This document shows positions 43,879 to 55,964 of a DNA stretch of 64,000 bases, piece after piece (position 1 is the stretch's first letter; each line of letters begins with the position of its first letter). Origin of the DNA: Hymenobacter sp. BRD128 (GTDB lineage: Bacteria; Bacteroidota; Bacteroidia; Cytophagales; Hymenobacteraceae). Under the pieces are notes generated by a model, which worked only from the letters and a program-made list of their open reading frames with translations, made no database searches and was not told where the DNA came from. The translations under genes were made by a program, and so were the position numbers. The stretch is taken from positions 2,542,001-2,606,000 of the forward strand of contig NZ_CP053908.1 of NCBI RefSeq assembly GCF_013256625.1, read 5' to 3'.

Positions 43879-44166
43879 TAAATACGCATCATACTATTTT
43901 TATATAACTAAATACCCCTCGAAATACAGCATTATGTATACAACTAACATATAGCGCATGATAGTTGCTAAGTATGCCAACAAGCAGAGCAAAAAGCTTC
44001 GCCGTTATCTTGCCCAAGATAGAAAAATATCTATTATAAACGCGCTGGGAGATGTTCGAACCTTATAAAATATAACAGTTTGTAAACAACAGACGACCAA
44101 AATTGTGCTATAGTCACCATGTTACAGCCACATGTTTATTAGTGCAATTAGTCTGATGACTCAACG
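43879..44166. other. AT-rich intergenic region, nothing recognised
   Basis: Lies between the cys-operon terminator and the rRNA-operon hairpin. I see no gene, RNA or repeat in it. Confidence 0.5.
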
Positions 44167-44215
44167 CAAGAGTCCTCCTGCTAGCGCTGGTGAAAGCGAA
44201 GCAGGAGGACTCTTG
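44167..44215 (-). terminator. hairpin at the end of the rRNA operon
   Basis: A perfect 16-bp stem (44167-44182 with 44200-44215; arms contain GTCCTCCTGC and GCAGGAGGAC) and a 17-base loop. There is no T-run after it on the minus strand, so it may be a terminator core or a processing site just beyond 5S. Confidence 0.65.
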
Positions 44216-44225
44216 TTGCAAAAAA

Positions 44226-44340
44226 GTTGGCGGCGACCGACTCTCCCACCGGTGAGGGCAGTACCATAGGCGCACCGGGGCTTAACGACTCTGTTCGGAA
44301 TGGGAAGAGGTGAACACCCGGGCTAAAGCCACCATTGCTG
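44226..44340 (-). rRNA. rrf: 5S ribosomal RNA
   Basis: Minus-strand sequence with the conserved CCCATTCCGAACAGAG and GGTACTGCC segments. Last gene of the rRNA operon. Ends are approximate, within a few bases. Confidence 0.93.
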
Positions 44341-44414
44341 GCGTTACTGGTCGTGTTCAGGGACCAATAGCAAAACCGTTGACATAAGGGAAAAGAAAAA
44401 GAAGTAGAAAGCTA

Positions 44415-47335
<2,921 letters not shown>

Positions 47336-47429
47336 TTGCGATTCTCTACACTCGAAGTGTAGGAGAACTGTGCATCCGTCTGTGACGGACACACCCGCTT
47401 TGTACTTCTCTTTCTTGTTTTCCCTTACG

Positions 47430-47439
47430 TCAAAGAACG
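47430..47439 (-). promoter_or_regulatory. boxA-like antitermination site before 23S
   Basis: CGTTCTTTGA on the minus strand, about 95 bases before 23S. The same ten bases occur before 16S (49514-49523). Confidence 0.55.
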
Positions 47440-47534
47440 TTTACTACCCTATCGGTAGTAAAGATGATATAGTTGAATTACTTCAAACTCTATCAATATT
47501 CTGAATCACCTTCTCAATTAGAATGTGTAATCAG

Positions 47535-47608
47535 TGGAGGATAACGGATTCGAACCGTTGACCCCCTGCGTGCAAGGCAGGTGCTCTAGCCAGCTGAGCT
47601 AATCCCCC
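47535..47608 (-). tRNA. tRNA-Ala (TGC)
   Basis: 74 bases on the minus strand, from GGGGGATTAGCTCAG to ATCCTCCA. The anticodon loop CTTGCAC gives TGC. T-loop GGTTCGAATCC. CCA is not encoded. It lies in the 16S-23S spacer. Confidence 0.97.
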
Positions 47609-47645
47609 GGAAGTTGGCCTGCAAGCAGATACCCGCTGCTGCCAG

Positions 47646-47719
47646 TGGGCCTGCCTGGACTCGAACCAGGGACCTCTACATTATCAGTGTAGCGCTCTAA
47701 CCACCTGAGCTACAAGCCC
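47646..47719 (-). tRNA. tRNA-Ile (GAT)
   Basis: 74 bases on the minus strand, from GGGCTTGTAGCTCAG to CAGGCCCA. The anticodon loop CTGATAA gives GAT. CCA is not encoded. First tRNA of the 16S-23S spacer. Confidence 0.97.
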
Positions 47720-47842
47720 GGGTTCGGCCTGATCTCTTGTGAGGTCAATGCAGAATCCGATAAAATCGTTGAATGGAGGAAATAGACAAAATGTGAGGCC
47801 AAACGACCCAAAGTATATTAAATCAAAGAGCAAGTTTGCTCC

Positions 47843-49358
<1,516 letters not shown>

Positions 49359-49610
49359 TAAAATATTCCTGCACCCATGCGAACATGAGCTGATGTCGAG
49401 TGCTAACCTTGCTCTTTTTGTTTGACGTTTTTAATTCGCGTCGTTTGGTTTCGTCATGTTAGTAGGCTTGCGCTTACTAGCATGACTCCTCACGTTTTGT
49501 CTATTTCCAACATTCAAAGAACGATTGCTACCTCCAATTGAAGCGGCATGGTGGGCTACCTGGGCAGCCCGGTTTTCGCTGTTTGCAGCGCCCTATTTTA
49601 ATTGGGAGTG
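49359..49610 (-). other. 16S rRNA leader
   Basis: The transcribed leader before 16S on the minus strand. It holds a hairpin at about 49453-49486 (GTCATG...CATGAC arms) and the boxA-like site at 49514-49523. No gene. Confidence 0.6.
49514..49523 (-). promoter_or_regulatory. boxA-like antitermination site in 16S leader
   Basis: CGTTCTTTGA on the minus strand, similar to boxA (GCTCTTTAA in E. coli) and identical to the site before 23S. Confidence 0.55.
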
Positions 49611-49618
49611 CAAAGGTA
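49611..49618 (-). promoter_or_regulatory. rRNA promoter -7 box, proximal
   Basis: TACCTTTG on the minus strand, matching TAnnTTTG, preceded by a very AT-rich tract (49619-49690) that may act as an UP-like element. No TTG stands at the exact -33 position. Confidence 0.6.
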
Positions 49619-49714
49619 GCTGATTTTTCTTATTTTATAAAAATAAAGAGAAAATTTTTTTGGATTTTTTTCTTTATTTTTTTCATCTAACTTGCTTCCA
49701 GTTGAAGCGGGGTG

Positions 49715-49722
49715 CAAAGGTA
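49715..49722 (-). promoter_or_regulatory. rRNA promoter -7 box, middle
   Basis: TACCTTTG on the minus strand with a TTG 21 bases upstream, the best match to the full consensus of the three boxes. Confidence 0.75.
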
Positions 49723-49896
49723 CGGTATGTTTTTCCGAATTCGCAATAGGATTGGGAAATTTTTTTCTACTTCTTGCGGAAGGAGCACGGCGAGTAAGAC
49801 ACGCTAGCTAGCCGAGGAGTTCCGTGAGCTTTGCTTTTTCTGAGAGACTTGCGTTTTTTACAAAGTTTTCAATAGGCCTTTTGCCGTTTGGGACTG

Positions 49897-49904
49897 CAAA
49901 GGTA
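49897..49904 (-). promoter_or_regulatory. rRNA promoter -7 box, distal
   Basis: A third TACCTTTG on the minus strand, about 540 bases before 16S. The rest of 49619-50044 shows no gene. Confidence 0.55.
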
Positions 49905-50044
49905 GGAGAACTTTTTGGGTAGACAGGCAGTGAATTATGAAACAAGCTGTGTGGGGGTTGTAAGTAGCTGAGTTTGGGGGAGAAAAAGTTTACTTGCTAT
50001 TTAGCGTTGTATTTTTACTCAGCTTTCTTACTTAGCAGCACCTT

Positions 50045-50767
50045 ATGCGCTTCTTATTATCCTGCCTAATCTTATGTCTTTTTGCCATAGCCTCTTATGG
50101 GCAAATTATGTTTGGCATGGATACTGTACCAGCATCCTCTTTCACAAAATGGCAGACTTCAACACCTAAAGCTTACGAGGGTGTTTATCATTTTGGAGAA
50201 TCGGAATGGGAATCGGACTTTGTGGTAGTTGTTAGCAACGGTGTTGTAACAGCGCAAATTCGTTCGGGCGGATGGGCGAAGAATCCGGAAAGATGGAAGA
50301 AGTTTTACCAGACTCTCACCAACGTTAAGATTATTGGGAATAGGTTTTATTCAAAGGAAACTGAAGGTGACTTTGTGACTTTCTTCTACGAAGGGGAAAA
50401 GAACTATGGGCTCCGGGTCAAAAAGTTGTGGAGCGTTTCAGCAACTAAACAACAAGTGGAGGCTGGGACGCGTACCGGGCCACTTACCAACTATTTTGGT
50501 GGTAGCTATCCACAAGCTTCTTATAAAATACTGAAGCCAGCAGAACTTGCTCGGTATAGTAAGGAGCAACTTGCGCTTATGCGGAATGAAGTGTTTGCTC
50601 GGTATGGGTATGCATTTTCAAAGAACGAAAAGATGCGACTGTATTTCAAAAAACAGGAGTGGTACCAAGTAGAGAAGGTGTCTCTTGACTTGGTACTCAC
50701 TCCTATTGAAAAGAAGAATATAGTGACGCTACAAGCAGCGGAGGCTCAGGCAGCCTTACCGAAATAG
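50045..50767 (+). CDS. exported YARHG-domain protein
   Basis: 240 residues. Signal peptide about 1-19 (MRFLLSCLILCLFAIASYG). The first 130 mature residues form an unrecognised domain with repeated aromatics (VYHFGESEWESDFVVVV). The C-terminal part (about 165-235) matches YARHG: LALMRNEVFARYGYAF, then YFKKQEWYQ and LTPIEKKNI. The domain is thought to act in the envelope; its ligand is unknown. GC was 42-43% in two sampled 60-base lines, against 70% in one line of the neighbouring purA, so transfer from another genome is possible. Its 3' end overlaps the convergent purA by 12 bases. Confidence 0.82.
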   Translation: MRFLLSCLILCLFAIASYGQIMFGMDTVPASSFTKWQTSTPKAYEGVYHFGESEWESDFVVVVSNGVVTAQIRSGGWAKNPERWKKFYQTLTNVKIIGNRFYSKETEGDFVTFFYEGEKNYGLRVKKLWSVSATKQQVEAGTRTGPLTNYFGGSYPQASYKILKPAELARYSKEQLALMRNEVFARYGYAFSKNEKMRLYFKKQEWYQVEKVSLDLVLTPIEKKNIVTLQAAEAQAALPK

Positions 50768-52024
50768 CGTGCTTACTCTATCCGGCCCCACGCTGACAAT
50801 ACGGATGGGTACTTGTAACTCCTTTTCAAGGAAAGCCAAGTAGTCCTGGAGAGGCCGGGGGAACTGGGCGGCGTCGGTGACCTGGGTGAGGTCGGTGTGC
50901 CAGCCGGGGATGGTGACGTACTCGGGGGTGATTTGCTCGAGCTGGCCGGGGTCCGGGAGGTTGGGGGTGCTACCGCCGGTGGGGGTGCGGTAGTGAGTGC
51001 AGGCCTGGATTTCGGCGAAACCGTCGAGCACGTCGGCTTTCATGAGGTGCAACTCGGTGACGCCGTTGAGCATGATGGCGTAGCGGAGGGCGGGCAGGTC
51101 TATCCAGCCAGTGCGGCGGGGGCGGCCCGTGGTGGAGCCAAACTCGCGGCCGGCCTGGCGGATTTGCTCGCCGACTTCGTCGGTTAGCTCCGTGGGGAAG
51201 GGGCCGCTGCCGACGCGGGTGCAGTAGGCTTTGGTGATGCCGTATACCTTATCTATGTGGCGGGGGGCGATGCCGAGGCCGGTGCAGGCTCCGGCGGCGA
51301 TAGTGCTGCTGGAAGTGACGTAGGGATAGGTGCCGAAGTCGATATCCAATAAAGAGCCTTGGGCACCTTCGGCGAGAATGCGTTTGCCCTGGCTAAGCAA
51401 GTCATTCAGCAGAAACTCGGTATCAATGAGCTGAAGGGTACGCAAGAATTCAACAGCAGAGAAGAAATCGGCTTCAAACTCACTAATTTCCAACTCTTTA
51501 TGATAGTGGGCGGCGATGCTGGCGTGGTGGGCTACTGCTTCCTTATAACGCGCTTGGAAATCGGGGAGCAGGATGTGGCTAACGCGCAGGCCCACGCGGC
51601 CGATTTTATCGGAATAGGTAGGGCCGATTCCTTTGAGGGTGCTGCCGATTTTGGTGTTGCCGCGGGCTTCTTCACTGATGCGGTCGAGGGCGCGGTGCGA
51701 CGGCAGGATAAGTTGGGCTTTCTTGGAGATATAAAGGTTTTGGCTCCAGTCTACTCCCCTATCGGTAAGTTTCTGCAGCTCGCCCCGGAATACAACAGGG
51801 TCGAGCACCACACCATTGCCAACAATATTGAGGATATGGGGGTGAAAAATACCGCTCGGCACTTGGTGCAGCACGTGCTTCTGGCCGTCGAAGGTGAGGG
51901 TGTGGCCGGCATTGGGGCCGCCCTGGAAGCGGGCTACGGCATCGTAGGTGGGGGCGAGCACGTCTACGATTTTTCCTTTTCCTTCGTCGCCCCACTGGAG
52001 GCCTACTAATACGTCTACTGGCAT
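50756..52024 (-). CDS. purA: adenylosuccinate synthetase
   Basis: 422 residues, full length. VGLQWGDEGKGKIVD (about 7-21) with the catalytic Asp, GGPNAGHTL, NTKIGSTLKGIGPTYSDK, AEGAQGSLLDIDFGTYPYVTSSS and STTGRPRRTGW are all in place. It joins IMP and aspartate with GTP to adenylosuccinate, the first committed step to AMP. (p)ppGpp inhibits this enzyme in E. coli, which is of interest because relA/spoT lies upstream on the same strand. Gap to the STAS gene: 23 bases. Confidence 0.97.
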   Translation of the reverse strand: MPVDVLVGLQWGDEGKGKIVDVLAPTYDAVARFQGGPNAGHTLTFDGQKHVLHQVPSGIFHPHILNIVGNGVVLDPVVFRGELQKLTDRGVDWSQNLYISKKAQLILPSHRALDRISEEARGNTKIGSTLKGIGPTYSDKIGRVGLRVSHILLPDFQARYKEAVAHHASIAAHYHKELEISEFEADFFSAVEFLRTLQLIDTEFLLNDLLSQGKRILAEGAQGSLLDIDFGTYPYVTSSSTIAAGACTGLGIAPRHIDKVYGITKAYCTRVGSGPFPTELTDEVGEQIRQAGREFGSTTGRPRRTGWIDLPALRYAIMLNGVTELHLMKADVLDGFAEIQACTHYRTPTGGSTPNLPDPGQLEQITPEYVTIPGWHTDLTQVTDAAQFPRPLQDYLAFLEKELQVPIRIVSVGPDRVSTLFR

Positions 52025-52047
52025 TTTGAAAACAAAAAAATAGCCGC

Positions 52048-52398
52048 CTAGGAGGCGGCTGTGAGTAGTTGCTGACGGGCGGTGGCTTCGTCAGCAACTA
52101 CGGTGAAGATGTTATTAAGCTTAGTGAGGGCTAGCATTTTGCGCGGGTGGTCGGCCGGATTGATAAGTATCATTTCACCGCCGCGGCTCCGAAACTTGGT
52201 AAGCAATGCTACCAGCACCCCAATGCCCGTGCTATTGATGTATCGAATATTAGACAAGTCAACGGCGCAGCTGACAATGGCATCGTCCAAGTACTCGTTT
52301 ACCGAGGCTACTAGCTGCTGGGTATCGGGGCTACCGATGAGGTCGCCGGCTAGGGTCAGATACAGAATGCCGTCGGTAAGGATGCTGGTGGTGGTCAT
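52048..52398 (-). CDS. STAS-domain anti-sigma factor antagonist
   Basis: 116 residues, one STAS fold. DLSNIRYINSTGIGVLV (about 48-64) holds the serine that a partner kinase would phosphorylate; the usual preceding Asp is replaced by Asn (INSTG, not DSSG). It ends RQQLLTAAS. By family it binds an anti-sigma kinase in its unphosphorylated form. No such kinase or sigma factor is in the window. It lies five bases after fur, so the two are probably co-transcribed. Confidence 0.85.
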   Translation of the reverse strand: MTTTSILTDGILYLTLAGDLIGSPDTQQLVASVNEYLDDAIVSCAVDLSNIRYINSTGIGVLVALLTKFRSRGGEMILINPADHPRKMLALTKLNNIFTVVADEATARQQLLTAAS

Positions 52399-52403
52399 CT
52401 ACG

Positions 52404-53003
52404 CTACTTTACAGGCTCGGGGGCGGGGTTGCTAGCTCCCTTGGCGCGGCAGTCGCCGCAGATGCCGTACAAATTTAGGGAATGATGCAGAATGTGAAAG
52501 TTTAGCAGGTCGCCCACCATCGTTTGGATACCGTGAATCCGCGGGTCACAAAACTCGACTACCTTGTGGCATTCGGTGCAAATAACGTGGTCGTGCTGCC
52601 GATAGCCGTAGCTTTTTTCGTACTGCGCAAGGTTGCGGCCAAACTGGTGCTTGCTCACTAAGCCTTGCTCTACCAGCAAATCAAGCGTATTATACACTGT
52701 GGCGCGGCTCACTTGCAGGTTGCGCTCCTTCATACCGGCGTACAGTTCTTCCACGTCGAAGTGGCCCGAGCGCACGTAAATTTCTTCGAGAATAGCGTAG
52801 CGCTCGGCCGTTTTGCGGAGACCTTTATTTTCGAGGTGGGCCGTAAATATTTTTTTTACTTCTTCGAGCCGGTCCGTATTTAGGGTAGCCTGGCTGGAAG
52901 CGCTGGGCGTGTGGCGGTCGGCGTAGCCCACCTCCGACGAGCCACCGGCGCCCTGGGCGGCCTCGGCAGCACGGTAAGGAAATGCTAAAGGGGAAATAGT
53001 CAC
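52404..53003 (-). CDS. Fur-family metal-responsive repressor
   Basis: 199 residues, longer than typical Fur (about 150) by a low-complexity N-terminal extension of some 45 residues. Winged helix with recognition helix SRATVYNTLDLL (about 110-121); metal and structural sites HDHVICTECHKVVEFC (two Cys pairs with CGDC near the end) and HHSLNLYGIC. It could be Fur, PerR or Zur; I cannot tell which from sequence alone. Metal-loaded protein represses uptake or oxidative-stress genes. Upstream is the CHY zinc-finger gene, 72 bases away. Confidence 0.85.
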   Translation of the reverse strand: MTISPLAFPYRAAEAAQGAGGSSEVGYADRHTPSASSQATLNTDRLEEVKKIFTAHLENKGLRKTAERYAILEEIYVRSGHFDVEELYAGMKERNLQVSRATVYNTLDLLVEQGLVSKHQFGRNLAQYEKSYGYRQHDHVICTECHKVVEFCDPRIHGIQTMVGDLLNFHILHHSLNLYGICGDCRAKGASNPAPEPVK

Positions 53004-53075
53004 GGGCTAAGGTTAAGTAAGATAATTAATACGGGCAGTGTTCCGCTGCGTAAGTCGAAAACCCGCCCCTAGGTT

Positions 53076-53405
53076 TTATTGCTCGAAATAGAGGTGGTAG
53101 TGCGTGGCGCAGCCAGGATTGAACGCCGCCTGGCAGCTAGGGCAGGTATTCATGCAGCCCAGGTACTGCTTAATAGTGAGCGTGCGGTGGCAGTTGCCGC
53201 AATACACAGCTGGCTCGTCAAACTCCTGCTGTGGCCACACCCGCGCCGGGTGGCTAGCCACCTCATTGTGGCACTGAATGCAGGCGTAGAAAACACCGCA
53301 GCACTTGTGCTTGATGGCAATAATGTCGCGCTCGGAGTGATAATGCACGCACTGCGTGCGGTCATTAACCTGGGTGCCGTGAACAAAGACTGGCGCTAGC
53401 TGCAT
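53076..53405 (-). CDS. CHY zinc-finger protein
   Basis: 109 residues that almost wholly form one CHY domain: QCVHYHSERDIIAIKHKCC, FYACIQCHNE, YCGNCHRTLTIKQYLGC, CPSCQAAFNPGC, HYHLYF. At least ten Cys and six His could bind three zinc ions. Bacterial members are small zinc proteins without a firm function. Its ATG overlaps the stop of relA/spoT by one base (TAATG), implying translational coupling with the alarmone enzyme. Confidence 0.85.
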   Translation of the reverse strand: MQLAPVFVHGTQVNDRTQCVHYHSERDIIAIKHKCCGVFYACIQCHNEVASHPARVWPQQEFDEPAVYCGNCHRTLTIKQYLGCMNTCPSCQAAFNPGCATHYHLYFEQ

Positions 53406-55609
53406 TACGAATCGAAGCGCTCAACCTGCAGAACGCCATTTACCTTTGATAATCGCTGGATGAGCCTATTGAGATGGTCGGTGTCGTTGACGAACACCAT
53501 AATCTGCCCTTCGAAAAAGCCATCATTCGAGTCAACCGTGATGGAACGCATATTCACCTTGAGGCTGGTAGAGATGATGCGCGTCACGTCGTTGACAATG
53601 CCCACCCGGTCGGAACCCTTGAGCCGGATGCCGGCCAGGAAGGCTAGCTCCAATTGGTCGGTCCACTTGGCGCGCACGATGCGGTTGCCGTAGTTCGACA
53701 TCAAATCGACGGCGCGCGGGCAGCTAGTGCGGTGAATGATGAGTCCGGTTTCCGTTTCGAAGCCAAACACGTCGTCGCCCGGAATCGGGTTGCAGCAGCG
53801 CGCCAAGCTATGGTTGAATTTGTCGGTGCGCTCCCCTACCACGAGCATATCGGCGCGCACCCCCCTGATTTTCTGCACTTCGTGGTCGAATGCCTTACGC
53901 TCCAGCACCGAGCCCGACCGCGAAGCCGTGGTAGCCTTGAATAAAGAGTCGCGGATTTCACGGCCATCGAGCTGGCCCATGGCTAGCTTGTAGTAGAAAT
54001 CCGGGATATTGGGCACGTTGAAATAGGCCAGTACCCGCTGCATATTTTCGGGCGTGTTTTCTACGCCAATCAATTCCAGCCGCTTTTCCAAGATAAACTT
54101 GCCATCGTCGGCCTTTGCCCGTTTATCATCGCGCAAAAATTCTTTAATACGCGACTTTGCCTTGCTGGTAATCACGTAGTTAAGCCATTCCGCCGTGGGC
54201 CGCTGCTTATGCGAAGTCAGGATTTCGACCTGGTCGCCGTTGCGCAGCTGGTAGCTGAAGGGCTCCAGCTTTTGATTGACTTTTGCCCCGAGGCAGTGCA
54301 GGCCGATGTGCGTGTGAATGTCGAAGGCGAAATCCAGTGCCGTAGCCTTGTCGGGCAAGATGACGAGCCGGCCCTTGGGCGTGAAGGTGTAGACTTCCTT
54401 CACGAACAGGTTTTGGCGGAACTCATCCATAAATTCCAAGGCGCTGGAATTGTTGGTTTCCAGCATTTCGCGCACGCGGTTCACCCACGCTTCCAACGTC
54501 GATTCGGGTTGCAGGCTGCCGGTATCCTTGTATTTCCAATGCGCAGCGTAGCCTTTTTCGGCGATGTCGTCCATGCGCCGCGAGCGGATTTGCACCTCCA
54601 CCCACTGGCCGGGGTGCGACATCACGGTGGTGTGCAGGCTCTCGTAGCCGTTGGCCTTGGGCGTGCTCACCCAGTCGCGCAGGCGGTCGGGGTTGGGTTG
54701 ATAAAAATCAGTCACAATGGAATACACCTGCCAGCAGGCGGCCTTTTCCTGCTCGGGCGGCACATCCAGAATGACGCGAATGGCGAACAGGTCGTACACC
54801 TCCTCGAAGGTCACGTTCTGCTTGCGCATCTTCTTGAGAATCGAATAGATACTCTTGGGCCGACCCTTTATTTCGTAGTGAAAGCCCTGCGCTTTCAGCT
54901 CCTCATCAATGGGGTGCACGAATTCTTTGATAAAGCGGTTGCGGGCGCTCTGGCTCTGCTTTACCTTGCCCTTGAGCTCAGCATACACTTCTGTATCAGT
55001 ATATTTGAGGTGGAGGTCTTCCAGCTCCGTTTTGATAGCGTAGAGGCCTAGCCGATGGGCTAGCGGCGCGTACAGATAAATCGTTTCGCTGGCAATTTTG
55101 AGCTGCTTGTGGCGCGGCATCGAGTCGAGCGTGCGCATGTTGTGCAGGCGGTCAGCCAGCTTGATGAGAATCACGCGCACGTCCTCGCTCAGCGTGAGCA
55201 GCATCTTGCGAAAGTTCTCGGCCTGCTCGCTCGAGCCGTATTCGAAAACGCCGGAAATCTTGGTCAGGCCATCGATGATACGAGCGACTTTCGGCCCGAA
55301 GTCGCGCTCAATGTCTGATAATTCGGTGGGCGTATCCTCCACCACATCGTGCAGCAGGGCAGCCACGATGCTCGTAGTGCCCAGCCCGATTTCTTCCACC
55401 GCAATCTGGGCCACGGCCAGCGGGTGCAGAATGTAGGGCTCGCCCGACTTGCGACGCATGTTCTTGTGCGCTTCCAGGCTTTGATTAAACGCCTTCTTAA
55501 TCAGCTTGGTATCGCCGTCGTGCAAATATGGCTTGGCCGTGCGCAGCAGGCGGCGATAGTGGCGCAGGATTTCCTGGCGCTCGGCTTCAAGGTCAATTAC
55601 GGGAGGCAT
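53405..55609 (-). CDS. bifunctional (p)ppGpp synthetase/hydrolase
   Basis: 734 residues from ATG 55609 (MPPVIDLEAERQ). The HD hydrolase domain is intact (HPLAVAQIAVEE, LLHDVVEDT, KLADRLHNMRTL). The synthetase domain has IKGRPKSIYSILKKM, DLFAIRVILD and NGYESLHTTV. A TGS domain (about 395-455; VYTFTPKGRLVILPD), a conserved helical part and a C-terminal ACT domain follow. It makes and breaks the starvation alarmone (p)ppGpp on signals from the ribosome. The intact HD motif points to a SpoT-like bifunctional Rel rather than RelA. Confidence 0.95.
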   Translation of the reverse strand: MPPVIDLEAERQEILRHYRRLLRTAKPYLHDGDTKLIKKAFNQSLEAHKNMRRKSGEPYILHPLAVAQIAVEEIGLGTTSIVAALLHDVVEDTPTELSDIERDFGPKVARIIDGLTKISGVFEYGSSEQAENFRKMLLTLSEDVRVILIKLADRLHNMRTLDSMPRHKQLKIASETIYLYAPLAHRLGLYAIKTELEDLHLKYTDTEVYAELKGKVKQSQSARNRFIKEFVHPIDEELKAQGFHYEIKGRPKSIYSILKKMRKQNVTFEEVYDLFAIRVILDVPPEQEKAACWQVYSIVTDFYQPNPDRLRDWVSTPKANGYESLHTTVMSHPGQWVEVQIRSRRMDDIAEKGYAAHWKYKDTGSLQPESTLEAWVNRVREMLETNNSSALEFMDEFRQNLFVKEVYTFTPKGRLVILPDKATALDFAFDIHTHIGLHCLGAKVNQKLEPFSYQLRNGDQVEILTSHKQRPTAEWLNYVITSKAKSRIKEFLRDDKRAKADDGKFILEKRLELIGVENTPENMQRVLAYFNVPNIPDFYYKLAMGQLDGREIRDSLFKATTASRSGSVLERKAFDHEVQKIRGVRADMLVVGERTDKFNHSLARCCNPIPGDDVFGFETETGLIIHRTSCPRAVDLMSNYGNRIVRAKWTDQLELAFLAGIRLKGSDRVGIVNDVTRIISTSLKVNMRSITVDSNDGFFEGQIMVFVNDTDHLNRLIQRLSKVNGVLQVERFDS

Positions 55610-55674
55610 GGTACCGCAAATAACACGCGTAGGAAGCAAAAGGTGACAGCCGCCTATTTATTCTACTCGGAGTT

Positions 55675-55705
55675 TTGCGAAGCTACCAAATAATTCCTAC
55701 CTTTG
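55675..55705 (+). promoter_or_regulatory. promoter of tRNA-Leu
   Basis: TTG at 55675-55677, a 20-base spacer, then TACCTTTG at 55698-55705. This is the textbook Bacteroidota arrangement, 36 bases before the tRNA. Confidence 0.85.
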
Positions 55706-55740
55706 CGGCCCCGCAGCGAACGGCAGCGAGGAGCCCACCT

Positions 55741-55822
55741 GCGGATGTGGCGAAATTGGTAGACGTGCCAGACTTAGGATCTGGTGCCGCAAGGCGTGTG
55801 GGTTCGAGTCCCTCCATCCGCA
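55741..55822 (+). tRNA. tRNA-Leu (TAG)
   Basis: 82 bases from GCGGATG to CATCCGCA with a long variable arm (class II). The anticodon loop CTTAGGA gives TAG, which reads CTA and other CTN codons. CCA is not encoded. CTA codons are common in this genome because of the CTAGCC motif. Confidence 0.96.
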
Positions 55823-55830
55823 CAGTTAGC

Positions 55831-55923
55831 AAATGTGATGAATGTGAAAATGTGGGAGATGTGAAAATGAACTTGTAACATCTTCACATCTCCCACATTT
55901 TCACATTCATCACATTTTTTTTT
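55831..55923 (+). repeat. perfect 35-bp inverted repeat with T-run, tRNA-Leu terminator
   Basis: Arms 55831-55865 and 55883-55917 are exact reverse complements (checked base by base) around a 17-base loop, and are followed by T9 at 55915-55923. Each arm contains several ATGTGA-like units. It would end the tRNA transcript, but it is far longer than a normal terminator. Confidence 0.88.
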
Positions 55924-55964
55924 AACCTTTCCGACTGGCAAGCACCAAGCTTGCTCCCACCGTT

